This document shows positions 1 to 15,028 of a DNA stretch of 64,000 nucleotides, piece after piece. Position 1 is the stretch's first letter. The number at the start of each line of letters is the position of its first letter. Origin of the DNA: Morella rubra. Its lineage: Eukaryota > Streptophyta > Magnoliopsida > Fagales > Myricaceae. The notes under the pieces are model-generated. The model saw only the letters and a list, made by a program, of their open reading frames with translations. It was not told where the DNA came from and searched no databases. Position numbers and translations under genes: made by a program. Location of the stretch: positions 9,341,647 through 9,405,646 of the forward strand of contig CM025851.1 of the NCBI GenBank assembly GCA_003952965.2, read 5' to 3'.

Positions 1-1555
1 CAACCAGCAAATAGTGGCACGTAATACTGAAGGAAATAAGCACAACTAGCAATTCATTGAACAAGAATAAAGTACACAACCTTATAATATACACATCCTT
101 ATCATAATACACATCCTTGTCATAATACAATACAACTACAAAGAGACTACACAGTCACAAACTAAGTGACCAATGAGCAAACAAAAAACCAAATAGGCTA
201 GTACCAACAGAGACATCTCATGCCGGTAACATGTGCTTTCAAATGACTACACAATCTAGTATTATATATTTGAGCAACCAAAACTCCAAAAAAAATACAC
301 CAGCTGAAAACCAATGCACCCTTATAACCCATAATCTGGACCTCGACCTTTTTTCTCTCCAGTTGAATCTCACACCGATGTGCGCAGTAATGGCCTCAAT
401 TTGGGCTCGTTGTTCATTAGTCATTGCCAATGGCTAATCGGTGTTGTGAAGCCATGACATCGATCTCCTCTCGATGTTGCACACTTATGGCTTCCATGTT
501 ATTAGTTTGCTATCAGAGTTGTCCCTCAATTGATTCCTAAGGAGTTTCTTCACCAATCTTCTTCTCCTGCATTGCTTGGAGTTGCCGAATCACCCTTTGT
601 CCATATGGGCACATCTTTGGATCTCTCCATGAAAAATAATTGCAGTGAGTGCCATTTTGCAATTAATTTACTATGTTATAATAAAACACATGTTAAAGTA
701 AATGTGGGAACCATAACTCTAGTTAAAAAAATCTGTACAATTCACGACAACACAAAAAAGGCCCTAAATGTGGGGTCCAAAACTAACCTTGTACTTCAAC
801 AGAGATCTTCACCAAATTTTTTCATCCATGAAGGCAGTGGTTGAAATTGCTCTCAAGTCGCAAAAACATCTGGAGGCCTCCATCGAGGATGCAGATTGTA
901 CATTTCCAGAGCTACCAATAGTATATGATTTGGACATTTCAAAGGATGATGCTAAGACAAAACAAACTGACCCATTTTACTGACCCATTTTTCACCTGTG
1001 AATATTAACTCAACAATTGAACAACGAAACTAACTACAACAATAAATTCACCTATGAATAATCTCCACCTAAGAAATCGGCAAGCTTGAGAAGTACGCAT
1101 AATAAAATAAAAATACATTCCTTCGACAAATAAAAATGCATTCCTTCTAAGAAATCTAAGAATGAGCTAGATGAGAGGGGATATGGAGCAGGAGGAAGAC
1201 AGAAGAAGTACACATACCTTCAACTATGCGAATGGAGAGGACGGAGAGGTCGGTTGGTTCCTGATGGGGTGTGGAGGACAGCTTTGGTGAATGAAGAGGA
1301 TGGGGATAGCTTCGACAAAATAAAAGTGCTAGATCTGAAACCATAAAATGCACAGGGGCAATTCTGGAAAGGCAAGTAAGCTTCCAATATGTGCAACGCA
1401 CGTGAGGCCGAGTTTTGTCGATTATAACGGGATTTGACAGAGGACGATAATTGCAAATGTTTCATACTTATAGGAGGTAAATAGCAGTTTTTAAACTTAG
1501 GGGGACTGAATTGCAATTGACGCAAACCTATGGGGCGAACTATGTCTTTTCCCCT
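1..1555 (-). other. Degraded transposon-like DNA, possible CACTA transposase tail
   Basis: No intact gene is visible. On the minus strand at about 540-239 the translation is broken by stops but contains glutamine/glutamate-rich helical stretches (MEAISVQHREEIDVMASQHR, then MTNEQRAQIEAI). These loosely resemble the C-terminal coiled tail of plant En/Spm-type transposase-associated proteins. The subterminal-type repeats at 2580-2800 would fit a CACTA element, but no terminal CACTA motif or target-site duplication was found. The rest (840-1550) has no recognised content. The family assignment is an inference. Confidence 0.25.
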
Positions 1556-1579
1556 AAAATGAAATTCACCGTTTTCTTT

Positions 1580-1616
1580 TCTTCTTCTTCTTCTTCTTCT
1601 TCTTCTTCTTCTTCTC
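1580..1616. repeat. (CTT)n microsatellite
   Basis: About a dozen uninterrupted CTT units, followed by a T-rich tract. It is a simple trinucleotide repeat in non-coding DNA. Confidence 0.95.
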
Positions 1617-2575
1617 TTCTTTTTTTTTATTTTATTTTGATTTATATAACGTTCTTTATTATGGTGAAGTAAAATTGTAAAGCCACATGAGCAAATGTGT
1701 CAAATTAGTGTCAAATAAGAAAATAATTAAATAAATTAAATTTAAAAATTTAAAAAGTACATGTGTATTGCTTATTTTATTGCTTATATAAATATGCATA
1801 TACTTAAAACTATCCAATATTCTTTATTAAATAAATCTTACATGTCTATATCATAGATCATAATTGTAAATTTTCAAACAATTATTCTATTATATTGACT
1901 ACATGTGTATAAAAATATTATACACATTATAAAAATCTTTTATACTTAGTATTAAATACATATATTTATTTTACACTCTTTTTATAAAGTATAATAATCT
2001 TAATTAAAATAGGTTGGTAGTAATATATTTATAATTTAAAAGTATAATGCTTCTATATTGCATGATTTGTTATATGTGTTTATCATATACATGATATGTG
2101 CTAATTAACCTAAGTACTTTATATGTATGTACCTATGTACCTATATACCTAATGACTAAATCATAGCCTCTAAGACCATATATTAAGTTATATACTTTAA
2201 TTGCATAAGCTAATCTCACAATATCTTTTTGTTTGAAATTAAATAATATGTCCTAATTAAATAGTATTATATTACTAATTATTCAAAATATATATGCTCA
2301 TTATAAGTATGATAATAGATGTTTTCTAAACTACTTAGATTTAGTCAATAAATATGCAATTACCATAACAACCATAGGTATAATTTAAAATATATCATAT
2401 AACAACTTCAATTTTCATAACACTCCCTCTAATTTCCATATTTTATTAAGTAGGTCCTTTAAAATAAAAATTTTCAAATACATGACAAAATAAAATTATA
2501 TATTAAAAGGAATATATAATATATAAAATAATTATTAATTTAAATAACTTATAATTAATAAATAAATTTTTTTTG
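1617..2575. other. AT-rich non-coding DNA
   Basis: Very AT-rich sequence with short poly(A)/poly(T) runs and no open frame of note. Nothing else recognisable is present. Confidence 0.8.
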
Positions 2576-2579
2576 TCCT

Positions 2580-2800
2580 TATACCTATAGCAGCGTTTGT
2601 GTCAACAAGTGTTGCTATAGATACACTTTTACTAACGTTTGTGTAAAAAAATGCTAAAGGTGTAATCTATAGCGGCGGTCACTGTGACCGTCGCTATAGA
2701 TGCCAAAATATACCAGCGTTTTTTTTACAAACTCTGTTAAAAACCTAATTTAACGGCATTTTTACAAAACGCTGCTAAAGCGGGTCTATAGCGGCGAGAA
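2580..2800. repeat. CACTA-like subterminal repeat cluster
   Basis: The unit atagcggcg / gcgttt-n-aaacgc recurs in both orientations: tatagcagcgtttgtg, ctatagcggcggtcac, gtgaccgtcgctatag, gctgctaaagc and tctatagcggcgag. At 2667-2699 two arms form a 33-bp near-perfect palindrome with one mismatch. Clustered short units in both orientations are typical of the subterminal transposase-binding regions of plant CACTA (En/Spm) elements. No CACTA terminus was located, so the element is incomplete or very divergent. Confidence 0.5.
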
Positions 2801-3010
2801 GAGGTGAAGAGCACAGAAAAAGCGAGGGAGGAAGAAGAGAGAAAATTGCGAAGGAAGGAGAGAGAGAATGTGTAGGAAGATGCGAAAAGAAAAGAAAAAG
2901 TGAAAGAGGAAGAAGAGAGAACGTGTAGGAAGAGGAAGAACAGAGAAATCGGAGAGAAAGAAAAGAGAAAATGCCCAAAGAAGAAGAATGACAACTACAG
3001 GACATGATAT
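2801..3010. other. Purine-rich (GA/AG) tract
   Basis: Nearly pure purine stretch made of gaagaagagag-type repeats. Open frames on the complementary strand (2737-3016) are low-complexity Ser/Phe/Leu runs and are not considered genes. It may be the interior edge of the neighbouring CACTA-like element. Confidence 0.6.
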
Positions 3011-3091
3011 GAACAAAAAGAAAAACTTTACTCGAGCCCGGAGGTTGATTTTTTGGCCAAGCTTTCAGTTACATTTATTTTGTCTCCACAT

Positions 3092-3543
3092 TAGGGCTGC
3101 ACAACCGGAAATTTGATCAAGTTTTTGGACAGGAATCCAGTCGGACCGGATTTTCAGTTGTGCCTAAATTGAACGGTCGGACAAACCACTTATAAGTGGT
3201 CCGGACCGATTTCCTTTTTTTTTTATTTATTTTTTTCATTTTGAGTTCAAACCTTATGATAAAAAATTAGTTAAAGGGGGAAGGCATGGTCAAAGAACTC
3301 AAAACACATAATTTTAGGGTAAAAGTTTTAAATTTGTATTAAATTTTTTTTTAAAAAAAAATATTTTATTATTGATATTAATAAAATTCGGTCTGGTCCG
3401 GTTCGAATTGGATTTTAAAATGCCTGAACTGGATCGGATCGGATATAACCAATTTTTTAAATCGGTCCAGACCAGACCATATTTGGACCACTAAGACCAC
3501 AAATCCGGTTTCGTTCGGTCCGGTCCGTTCTGTGATGACCCTA
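3092..3543. mobile_element. Small non-autonomous inverted-repeat element
   Basis: The left end reads tagggctgcacaaccgg. The reverse complement of the right end reads tagggtcatcacagaacgg. The interior is filled with imperfect inverted copies of ggtccggaccgg-type motifs, a composition seen in plant hAT-like MITEs. No matching 8-bp target-site duplication is visible, so both boundaries and superfamily are tentative. Confidence 0.4.
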
Positions 3544-4690
3544 TGGACTAAACGGTTCAATTTAGTTCAATCCAAAGTGAACCATAGAGACTTTTTGAAA
3601 AAAAACATTGAACCACATGGATCCGTGGAGCAATTAAGCCAATTGTAAAATAGTGGGTTGAAATTTGATTTTATTGTTAGTTTTGAGAATTTGATTGATA
3701 TGAAATCAATTTCGGGTAAATTACATCTCATACGGGTTGCATGTATTATCCTAAAAATAATTAGACCAAGTTTAGAACATCATTAAACATTTAAAGTGGC
3801 TCAATTTGGATCAAAATATTCTCAAATTGCATCCATCAAGTGTTGGTAACTTGGTATATTTCCTTCAGGTATATATTACTCTTCCAAATACTCAACAAAG
3901 CTCCAGGGTTCTCTTCCGTCATTGATTACGTCAAAATTATCGATAGGAAGCAATCGGGATAAGAACTAGCAGCTACTTGTCAAAAATCACGTTCTCTTGT
4001 CCAAACAGATGGCCTTTATTTCCGCAAATATACGTCAATGGCCAAATAAAGGCAGCCAACCGATCTCCGAGGCTGCTCCAATATCGAACTAGAGGCATTT
4101 GACAAGTGAATCACTGACTCATGACATAAGCAGTGATGAAATAAAGATTGAAGTAGAACATTTTGTGCCTTTTAAACTAATATACTTTTTATAATATTCA
4201 TTTTCAAAATTGCATTCAAGTTATTAATAAATTTATACTTTATACTAATATTATGATCTCGTCATTAAATTTAGTGAAAAATTAAATTATATATCACAAT
4301 TTATAAAGTGTAAATATATATTAATTTGAAGTACAAAGTTTGATAGTTTAAAATATAAATGGAAAAAAAAAAAAAGGGAGAAAGATAGTGAGAAAGTGTA
4401 AATCGTATTTTTCCTTCAATTAAAAGACGTAAAACACAAAATCCTCTGTTTTGTACCATACCAATATAACATTTCCATGCCAATATTAAATGCTATAAGT
4501 TATATTCGCATGGCCCAAATAACTCCCGTCGATTGTAATTTTAATTTCCGAAAACACAAAATCCTCTGTTCCCAGAGATGAGGTATGAAGTGACGGCTTG
4601 GGCTGCCAGTAGCTTGTTCCGTACGTCTTCTCTGTCGGTTTTTTGTTTGTTTGTTTGTTTTTTTTTTTCCTGGTACCGTTCTTCGTGTCA
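3544..4690. other. Intergenic region upstream of the aldo-keto reductase gene
   Basis: No gene is seen. The stretch holds AT-rich DNA and a perfect 20-bp direct repeat (listed separately), and runs into the TATA box of the downstream gene. Confidence 0.7.
4431..4570. repeat. Perfect 20-bp direct repeat in the AKR upstream region
   Basis: aaaacacaaaatcctctgtt occurs at 4431-4450 and again at 4551-4570, exactly 120 bp apart. The copies lie about 135-270 bp upstream of the putative TATA box. They could be a local duplication, a footprint of an excised element, or duplicated regulatory DNA. Confidence 0.85.
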
Positions 4691-4702
4691 CTACCCCTAC
4701 AC

Positions 4703-4712
4703 TTATATATAT
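4703..4712 (+). promoter_or_regulatory. Putative TATA box of the AKR gene
   Basis: ttatatatat lies about 90 bp before the ATG at 4804, leaving room for a start site near 4735-4745 and a 60-70 nt leader. No other TATA-like motif is closer to the ATG. Confidence 0.55.
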
Positions 4713-4803
4713 GTCACAGGCTGACGAGAACTGAACAGAGACATCCCAACTAGAGACTCAGACGTCGTTGGAAGTCCTAAGGGTGGTGAGATTAATAAAA
4801 AGG

Positions 4804-8226
<3,423 letters not shown>

Positions 8227-8272
8227 ATCTTCTTTACATCAAGGACCTATTTATTTTAATTGTTATCCTTAT

Positions 8273-9150
8273 TTGCCTCTCTCTTTATCTGATATGACTA
8301 TTTTACATTCTTTAATTTTAAATATTAAATCTTCGGGCTATGATATGATGGAAGGTGCTCAATACCTTGCTGTCGTATTTAGGCTCCATTATAAACTCAT
8401 GAAAACAACCTTAGACCCTCAATCTAAGTTCGCCATCTTTCTGGTGAAACTTTACTTTTAAATACTAGTACTGAATTTTCCAATATTACTATCCTTTGTA
8501 TGATAAAATGGGATGATATTATTTTACCTGACTAATGAAAACTTCCTTTAGTAGTTCCTCCTCCCAAAAAAGAAAATAAACAAATTGAATATTTTGCCCA
8601 ACATACAGATGGATCTGTTACATTATCTTTCTTAATAATCGATCATCTACACATTCACGATTATCTGTTGATTCACGAACTTCTAATTCTAGGAATTTTC
8701 AATCTGCTTTAAATTCATTTCGTCTAAGTACTTCTACTTTTCCTTCCAATATTCCTCGCAATTTACGAATACCTGAAATAACAAGTACACGAACTAAAAC
8801 ACCGGTTCAATTTCCTTTATATGATAATTTATCTGAACCGCCTCTTCTTCCTGATGAAAAAACTTCTTTACTCAATCTGAAGCTTTTTCCCTTCAACGTT
8901 CTCATTCTATCCATGTCTTACAAACTAATTTTGTTTTAAATAAAGATATCCTTTGAAAGGATTTTCAATTTGATGACAATTCTGTTAAACGTATTTAGTT
9001 TTAAAATAAATATACATCTAATGAACAAGCTCTTATACGCACTCATTATTATACTCATTTGATTCAAGTTCAACAACATATCCCTTTCTTTTCTTGGTTT
9101 GAAACAAATATTTCTTCATTAAATGTTTTAACAAAAGATATTCCTTGGAT
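8273..9150 (+). pseudogene. Viral movement-protein-like region, copy 1
   Basis: Start of the ORF1 polyprotein remnant. An open segment at 8273-8461 includes GYDMMEGAQYLAV and is followed by frames closed by stops. Its position upstream of the capsid region is where Caulimoviridae carry the 30K-type movement protein. Sequence similarity is weak by eye, so the name rests mainly on position. The true N-terminus is not visible; it is either lost or lies across the junction with the host gene. Confidence 0.45.
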
Positions 9151-9155
9151 CACTC

Positions 9156-10708
9156 ATGATCATAAAAAAAATATTTGAATTTTATCCTCCTATGGATACT
9201 ATCAGTTTTAGTAATAATTCTCGAAATTATTTAGCTACCCCTTTTAAAACTAATAGTTTATCCAATAGTGATAAAAATCTTGATAATATTATTCAACAAA
9301 ATAATTATACCAACACTTTTTTACACCAAGTTGGAACTCATCTTACAAAGATTGAGCATTTGATAAAACCTCTGCTATTGCAATGTCTTCTACATCAACT
9401 CCTCTTTTTGTTCCTCATGAACTACCAAAGATGGCTCCTTTTACTAAACCACCCTCTGTTGATTCTGAAGTCCTCAATAAAATTGAGGATATGCTTTCCA
9501 AAATTTCTCTAGATTCCAATAAAAATAAGAATATTCATGTTCTCAATAACACCATTTCTTCTGCTTCTGACAATGATAAAGAAATTTCGGATATGTCTGA
9601 TTTAGAAAATCAATTTCAAGATTTAAGTCTTAATAAAATTGTTAAATCTTCCATTCGTATCCCTAATAAATATATGCAAAGTACTTCTCGTAATTATTAT
9701 CCTCGTCCTACACCTCTTGATCTCCAATTTGAAGAACATCATCTTAGTTCTACAGCTGCTTATGCATCTGACCTTCTTTATGAATGGAATATAGATGGTA
9801 TTTTCGAATATGAGATTCTCAACATTTTACATGAAATGACTATGTATGCCAATGTTTTAAAAATTGCCAATCACATTGATGATCAAATTGTTAATTGTTT
9901 AATTATAGGTTTTACTAGTCAATTAAAAAACTAGTGGGATCATTATTTACATCAAAATGATAAAAATGAGATTACTTCTGCTTTTAAAACTGATACTAGT
10001 GGTGCTCCTCTTTTGCATAATGGCCAACATATTCCTGATGCCATTAATGCTCTCCTTTTTACTATCACTAAAAATTTTATTGGTGATCCCTCTTCTTTTA
10101 AAGATAGAACATCTGATTTTCTTGTTAATTTAAAATGTCTAACTCTTTTTGATTTTCATTGGTATAAAGATGTTTTCCAAAGTTTTACATTGTGATGATT
10201 GTCATCAATCTTTTTGGAAAGAAAAATTTATTGCAAGTCTTCTTATTATTTTGCCCAAAAAGTTTGCCTTAATCTTGCCAATCCTGATGGTATTATCTCA
10301 TATGATACTCTTACTTATGGTGATATTATTAATATTATTAACAAAACTGGTTTTTGGATCTGTAATGACCTTTGTTTAAAAAAGACTTTAGAATTTGATA
10401 AGAAAAATAACCGACGAGAGTTAGGATCCTTTTGTGAACAATATGGTTATCCTTCTCTTATTCCTCCTTCCAAACAAAAGAAACGCTTTCATAATTTTTC
10501 TCGCAACTCAAACTATTCTTCTCGTAAATCTTTTAAACAAAAGAAACATACTTTCCATAAATCTGATAAACCTTCATCCTCCTTTAAACCATCTTCTTCT
10601 AAGAAAAAACAATTTAAACTTTCTGTTAAAACTAAAGCTGTTTGTTGGAAATGTGGCAAACCTGGCCATTTTGCTTCCAAATGCTTTACTAAAAAGCAAA
10701 TCCAATAA
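9156..10708 (+). pseudogene. Viral capsid/nucleocapsid region with CCHC knuckle, copy 1
   Basis: Three overlapping open segments in different frames (9156-9512, 9383-9934, 10199-10708) represent the capsid part of the polyprotein. It is asparagine/serine/lysine rich. The C-terminal part is strongly basic and ends with a CCHC zinc knuckle, C-x2-C-x4-H-x4-C, at 10643-10684 (CWKCGKPGHFASKC), the RNA-binding signature of Caulimoviridae capsids. Two frameshifts and an in-frame stop (near 9932) separate the pieces. Confidence 0.7.
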
Positions 10709-11089
10709 TTAGATATTTCTCCAGATCTCAAAGCTAAGCTTTTTTTTCCATTTTTCTTAATTCTACTCCTCCCTCGGATGAAGAAGACTGAATGATACAT
10801 CAAATTGACAATACATCTCATTCAACTTCCTCTTCTCCTTCTCCTGAATCTGATATGGTCAAACTTTGCAATTGTAAAGATGATAATTGTTCTTGTACTA
10901 AACAAATTTTTGTTTTAACAAAAACTGAAAATTTACTTTTTGATGCAATCACATAGATATCTAATCCTGAAACACAACAAACTTATCTTTTAAAAATGAA
11001 AGAAATGTTTGCTGAAACAACTTCTTCTGCTTCTCTCTCATCCCAAGATGCTTCTGGTATTCATTATAATTATAATAATAGCATTGCTC

Positions 11090-12880
11090 GCTTTTCTTCT
11101 ACAACTACCCAACCATCACTTTACAAGATCTTCAACGGGAAATCCACATTGTTTTAGTTAAAAATTTATCCTCTAAATTAATTCTTGGAAATCTCTTTCT
11201 TGCTTTACTTTACCCTTTTATTGTCATTGAAGAAGGCATTACATCCCATGTTCTAGGACATGATGTCCAATTCCGATTTTATTATCCCCTTTTTTCTTGT
11301 GATATTCAGTTTTTTAAACATTTGTCTGTAAAGAAGGAAATTAATCTTCTTACTCAGACCAAAATTCTTCGTAAAAAGAAACATTTATCTTCTTTACAAA
11401 ATGAAATTCTTTATAAACAAATTGATGAACAACTTAAAGATCTTGCTCTCCAACAGGATATTACAAACTTTGCTCAACAAATGGAATCTTGAAATTTGTT
11501 CTTCACTTCCAATTGCTTTTTGGAATCATAAGAAACATGTTATTACTCTTCCTTATGAAAAGGATTTTTCTAAACGAAATATTCCTACAAAAGCTCGACC
11601 GATTCAGATGAATCAAGAGCTTTTAGCTTTATGTAAAAACGAAATTTCGATTTACTCCAAAAAGGATTAATTCGAAAATCTAAATCACCTTGGAGCTATG
11701 CTGCTTTCTATGTGTAGGGTCAAGCTAAATTAGAATGAGGTGTTCCTCGACTTGTTATAATTATAAACCTTTAAATAAAGTTTTACAATGGATTCGATAT
11801 CCAATCCCCAACAAAAAAGACTTGTTAAACAAGTTATATGATTCTAGTGCTTTCTCCAAATTCGATATGAAATCTGGCTTTTATCAAATTCAGGTTGCTA
11901 AAGATAATCGTTATAAAACTGCTTTTACTATTCCTTTTGGACATTTTGAATGGAATGTTATGCCCTTTGGTTTAAAGAATGCACCCTCTGAATTTCAAAA
12001 TATAATGAATGATATTTTTAATCCTTATTCTTCCTTTTCTATTGTTTATATTGATGATGTTTTAATCTTTTCTAAATCCATTAAGCAACATTGGTTCCAT
12101 TTACGTAAATTTGTCAACATTATTAAAGCCAATGGTCTTGTTGTTTCGGCCCCCAAAATCAAACTTTTTCAATCTAAGATACATTTCTAGGTCATAATAT
12201 TCATCATGGTACTCTTACTCCTATTTCTCGCAATAGAATTTGTTGATAAATTTCCTGATCAAATTACAGATAAGACTCAACTACAACGTTTTTTAGGCAG
12301 TTTGAATTACGTTGAAGAATTCTATAAAAATCTTCGTACCATATGCAAACCCTTATTCGCTCGTCTCCGCAAGAAGCCCCCTCCATGGACTTCTGTGCAT
12401 ACTGATATTGTCAAAAAAAATCAAACTGCATGTTAAACTTTTACCCTGTTTAGGTATTGCATCTCCTTCTGCATTCAAAATTATTGAAACTGATGCATCA
12501 ATATTGGATATGGTGGCATACTCAAACAATGCATGCATAGCACAGATAACGAACAAATTGTTCGCTTTCATTCCGGTGCATGGAATCCTACACAACAAAA
12601 ATATAGTACTGTCAAACAAGAAATTTTATCTATTGTTCTTTGCATTTCTAAATTTCAAGACGATTTGTTAAATCAAAAATTTCTAATACATGTTGATTGC
12701 AAATCTGCTAAAGATATTCTTTTAAAAGATGTGAAAAATCTTGCCTCCAAACATCTCTTTGCTCACTGGCAAGACATTTTATCTGTTTTTTATTTTGATA
12801 TTGAATATATCAAAGGTGAATCCAACTCAATCCCTGATTTTCTTACTCGTGAATTTTACAGGGCAAATGAGTTCTTCTAA
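11090..12880 (+). pseudogene. Viral protease tail, reverse transcriptase and RNase H, copy 1
   Basis: At 11165-11300 the translation has ILGNLFLALLYPF followed by a glycine-rich stretch, like the end of the pararetroviral aspartic protease; the DTG/DSG active site was not seen. Reverse transcriptase is open from 11735 to 12190 with FSKFDMKSGFYQI, MPFGLKNAPSEFQ and the catalytic YIDD at 12047-12058. RNase H runs about 12480-12870 (ETDAS near 12487, then HVDCKSAKDIL and IPDFLTREF). Stops at about 11492 and 11667 and a frameshift between RT and RNase H show that it is dead. A one-base loss of T before the RNase H end lets this frame run past the usual ATGA junction to TAA at 12878-12880. Confidence 0.85.
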
Positions 12881-14231
12881 ATCTTCTGCTTCTTCTTCAA
12901 AACCTCTCAATACTCCTCGAAAATTAACCATTATGGATTTCCTATTAGATAACTTATTCCCTCATTTTCAGCCTCGCGGCCCATCTCCATCACATATGCC
13001 TAGACCTTCTCTTCGTCCTGGCACTGTTCTTCTTCATAATACCTTTACTCTTCTTGGCAATATCCCTTCAGTCACACCACGACCTCCTCTTCCTCCTGTG
13101 GATAAGACTTTTAGTCAAAAAGCCCAAGAAACCGATCACCAAAAAGATAAAACCCAATCTCTTCCTTGCAATCCTAATGATATAATGATAGCTAAATCTT
13201 ATATACAACATGTAGCATTTGTCGAGGATCCATATCATACCCTTGCTGACCCCTACCAAACAGCAAGTCAGATATTACCACTAGGATGAAACTTTGTTCC
13301 CAAAAACCCATGTTTACCAAGCCTTTTATCAATATATTTTGCATGATACAAAGTCCGTCGAATTTGAACAGACTCCCTGTAAGTATGATCCTTCTCGTAT
13401 TGGATTTTCAAAATTTACCATCAGACGAATTATTTCTTCTAAAGAATGGGGACAGCCATGGACTCTTCAAGCCCTTTTCTGTACCTTTACAAAACTTTGA
13501 AAAATATAACTTATTATGATTATATTGACGCATGGACTTTTGCTTTATTTTTTGAAAATACAAACCATCGTCATACTTGGTTTATTCGATTCAAAGGATT
13601 TTCTTGCTCTGATCCTATTCCTCATTGGTTTCTCTAATGGTGGGATCGGTTTGGTCCAATATTACTCTTTTCCCTGCCCCCCTTAAACAAACTTTTGATC
13701 AATGGGCTTTATGTCCTCATGATACCCCTTCTATCCAAAAATATCCCGCCATGAAGAATCCCTCTATCAAAGATATGCCTCTCTTCTCTGTTTCTATATC
13801 CAGTTCAATCTGTTACCTTGGATATTCAGTTGGAAATTTGTCTTCACTTACCAAGATACCACTAAAATATTATCTCAGAAGTTTTTTGTTAAATGGTGGA
13901 TTGTTTTCACCTTTGATACCATCTTGTCTACCCTTGCTAAAGCCAAACATACCCAAGAAACACATCCTCAATTACTTGCTCAATGCAGTCATATACAAGC
14001 CAAACTTGCAACTGCTAAATCTCGGGATGATTATAAAAAAAAAATTTCCTTGAAGTTCTCTCACAACTTTCTGAGGACGATGATACTCAACAACAACCTG
14101 ATACTTCTGATATATCAAGCACAGATAACTTTTACATTCCAACATTTGAAGATGCACAAGACCCCTATGCAGCATTTGACTTTTCTCCTGATGATTTCAC
14201 TGCCATCAGTCAACACCTTGCAGAAGACTAA
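12867..14231 (+). pseudogene. Viral ORF2 (unknown function), copy 1
   Basis: Starts MSSSKSSASSS at 12867 and stays open to TGA at 13287-13289. It then continues in shifting frames through conserved blocks (DPYHTLADPYQTASQILP, WGQPWTLQAL, RHTWFIRFKGF, PHWF, KQTFDQWALCPHDTPS) to an acidic end at TAA 14229-14231. The same blocks recur in copy 3 at 19840-21157. The serine/proline-rich N-terminus followed by a tryptophan- and aromatic-rich body is shared by both. No known domain is recognised; ORF2 of florendoviruses has no assigned function. At least three frame breaks are visible. Confidence 0.65.
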
Positions 14232-14417
14232 GATAACGAAGATAAAGATTTGATACTGAAGATAACTTTGTTGTCATCCTTGCTGACAAAAACAGTCAAA
14301 TTCCTATAATACCCTTTGCCGACATACAGTAAATGACTATTTTGCCCTTTGACAAAAATACCCCTCCTTTTACTACAGTACCAGGATAATGTTGTCTTTT
14401 CCATACCCATTCTATCT

Positions 14418-14426
14418 TTATAAAAC
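14418..14426 (+). promoter_or_regulatory. Putative viral TATA box, copy 1
   Basis: tttataaaac lies in the non-coding region after ORF2, where pararetroviruses place the promoter for their pregenomic RNA. Copy 3 has tatataata at the equivalent place (21390). Conservation of position in two copies supports the call. No tRNA-Met primer-binding site could be found in the following leader. Confidence 0.45.
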
Positions 14427-15028
14427 TGAAGCCTCTCAGTTAGAAGGACTCAGAGTTCACATTACGATTACCATTCTCTCTCAAGCTACCTTGCAACCAT
14501 ATCTCTCTCTTGCCCTCTTAAATCAACCTTCAACCGTCTCTTACTGTAATCTTCATATTTCCTTTGTAAAATTTTCTGTCTTTGCTTTACTTTCTGCAAA
14601 CGTCACTCTGTTCAAATAAAGTTATGATTTCCACAATTGCTGTTTTAATTACTATTACATTACTGTTACAGCCTTCATGAACGGTTCTACCTGCTTTCTT
14701 ACATTTATATACCTTTTATAGTTGTTTTCTTGTAAGCATTTACACACGTTTACCCTTTGGGACTATGTTGGTATATATATATATTTTTTGACAAACTCAG
14801 ACATTTCTTTTATAAAAAAAGTTATTAAATCCTCTCTCCACACTTTTTTTCATGAAATCCAGCACTTTCTTGTAACATGCGTGTCCTTTGAATTTAAATT
14901 TTCTCAAGAATATCCCTAAAGTAAATTTTATTATCATGCCACACATGTGGTATATTTATTTTTCCTGTTATACCCTTCTGACAACATTCCATCTATTTTA
15001 TGACAAAATTTGATGATGTGAACTAAGT

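Noticed and set aside
500-530. gctatcagagttg, resembling a retrotransposon primer-binding site
   Set aside because: Only a partial match to the tRNA-Met complement, with no LTR or gag/pol beside it.
2737-3016. Three overlapping minus-strand open frames rich in Ser, Phe and Leu
   Set aside because: They are the complement of a simple purine-rich tract; low complexity with no gene context.
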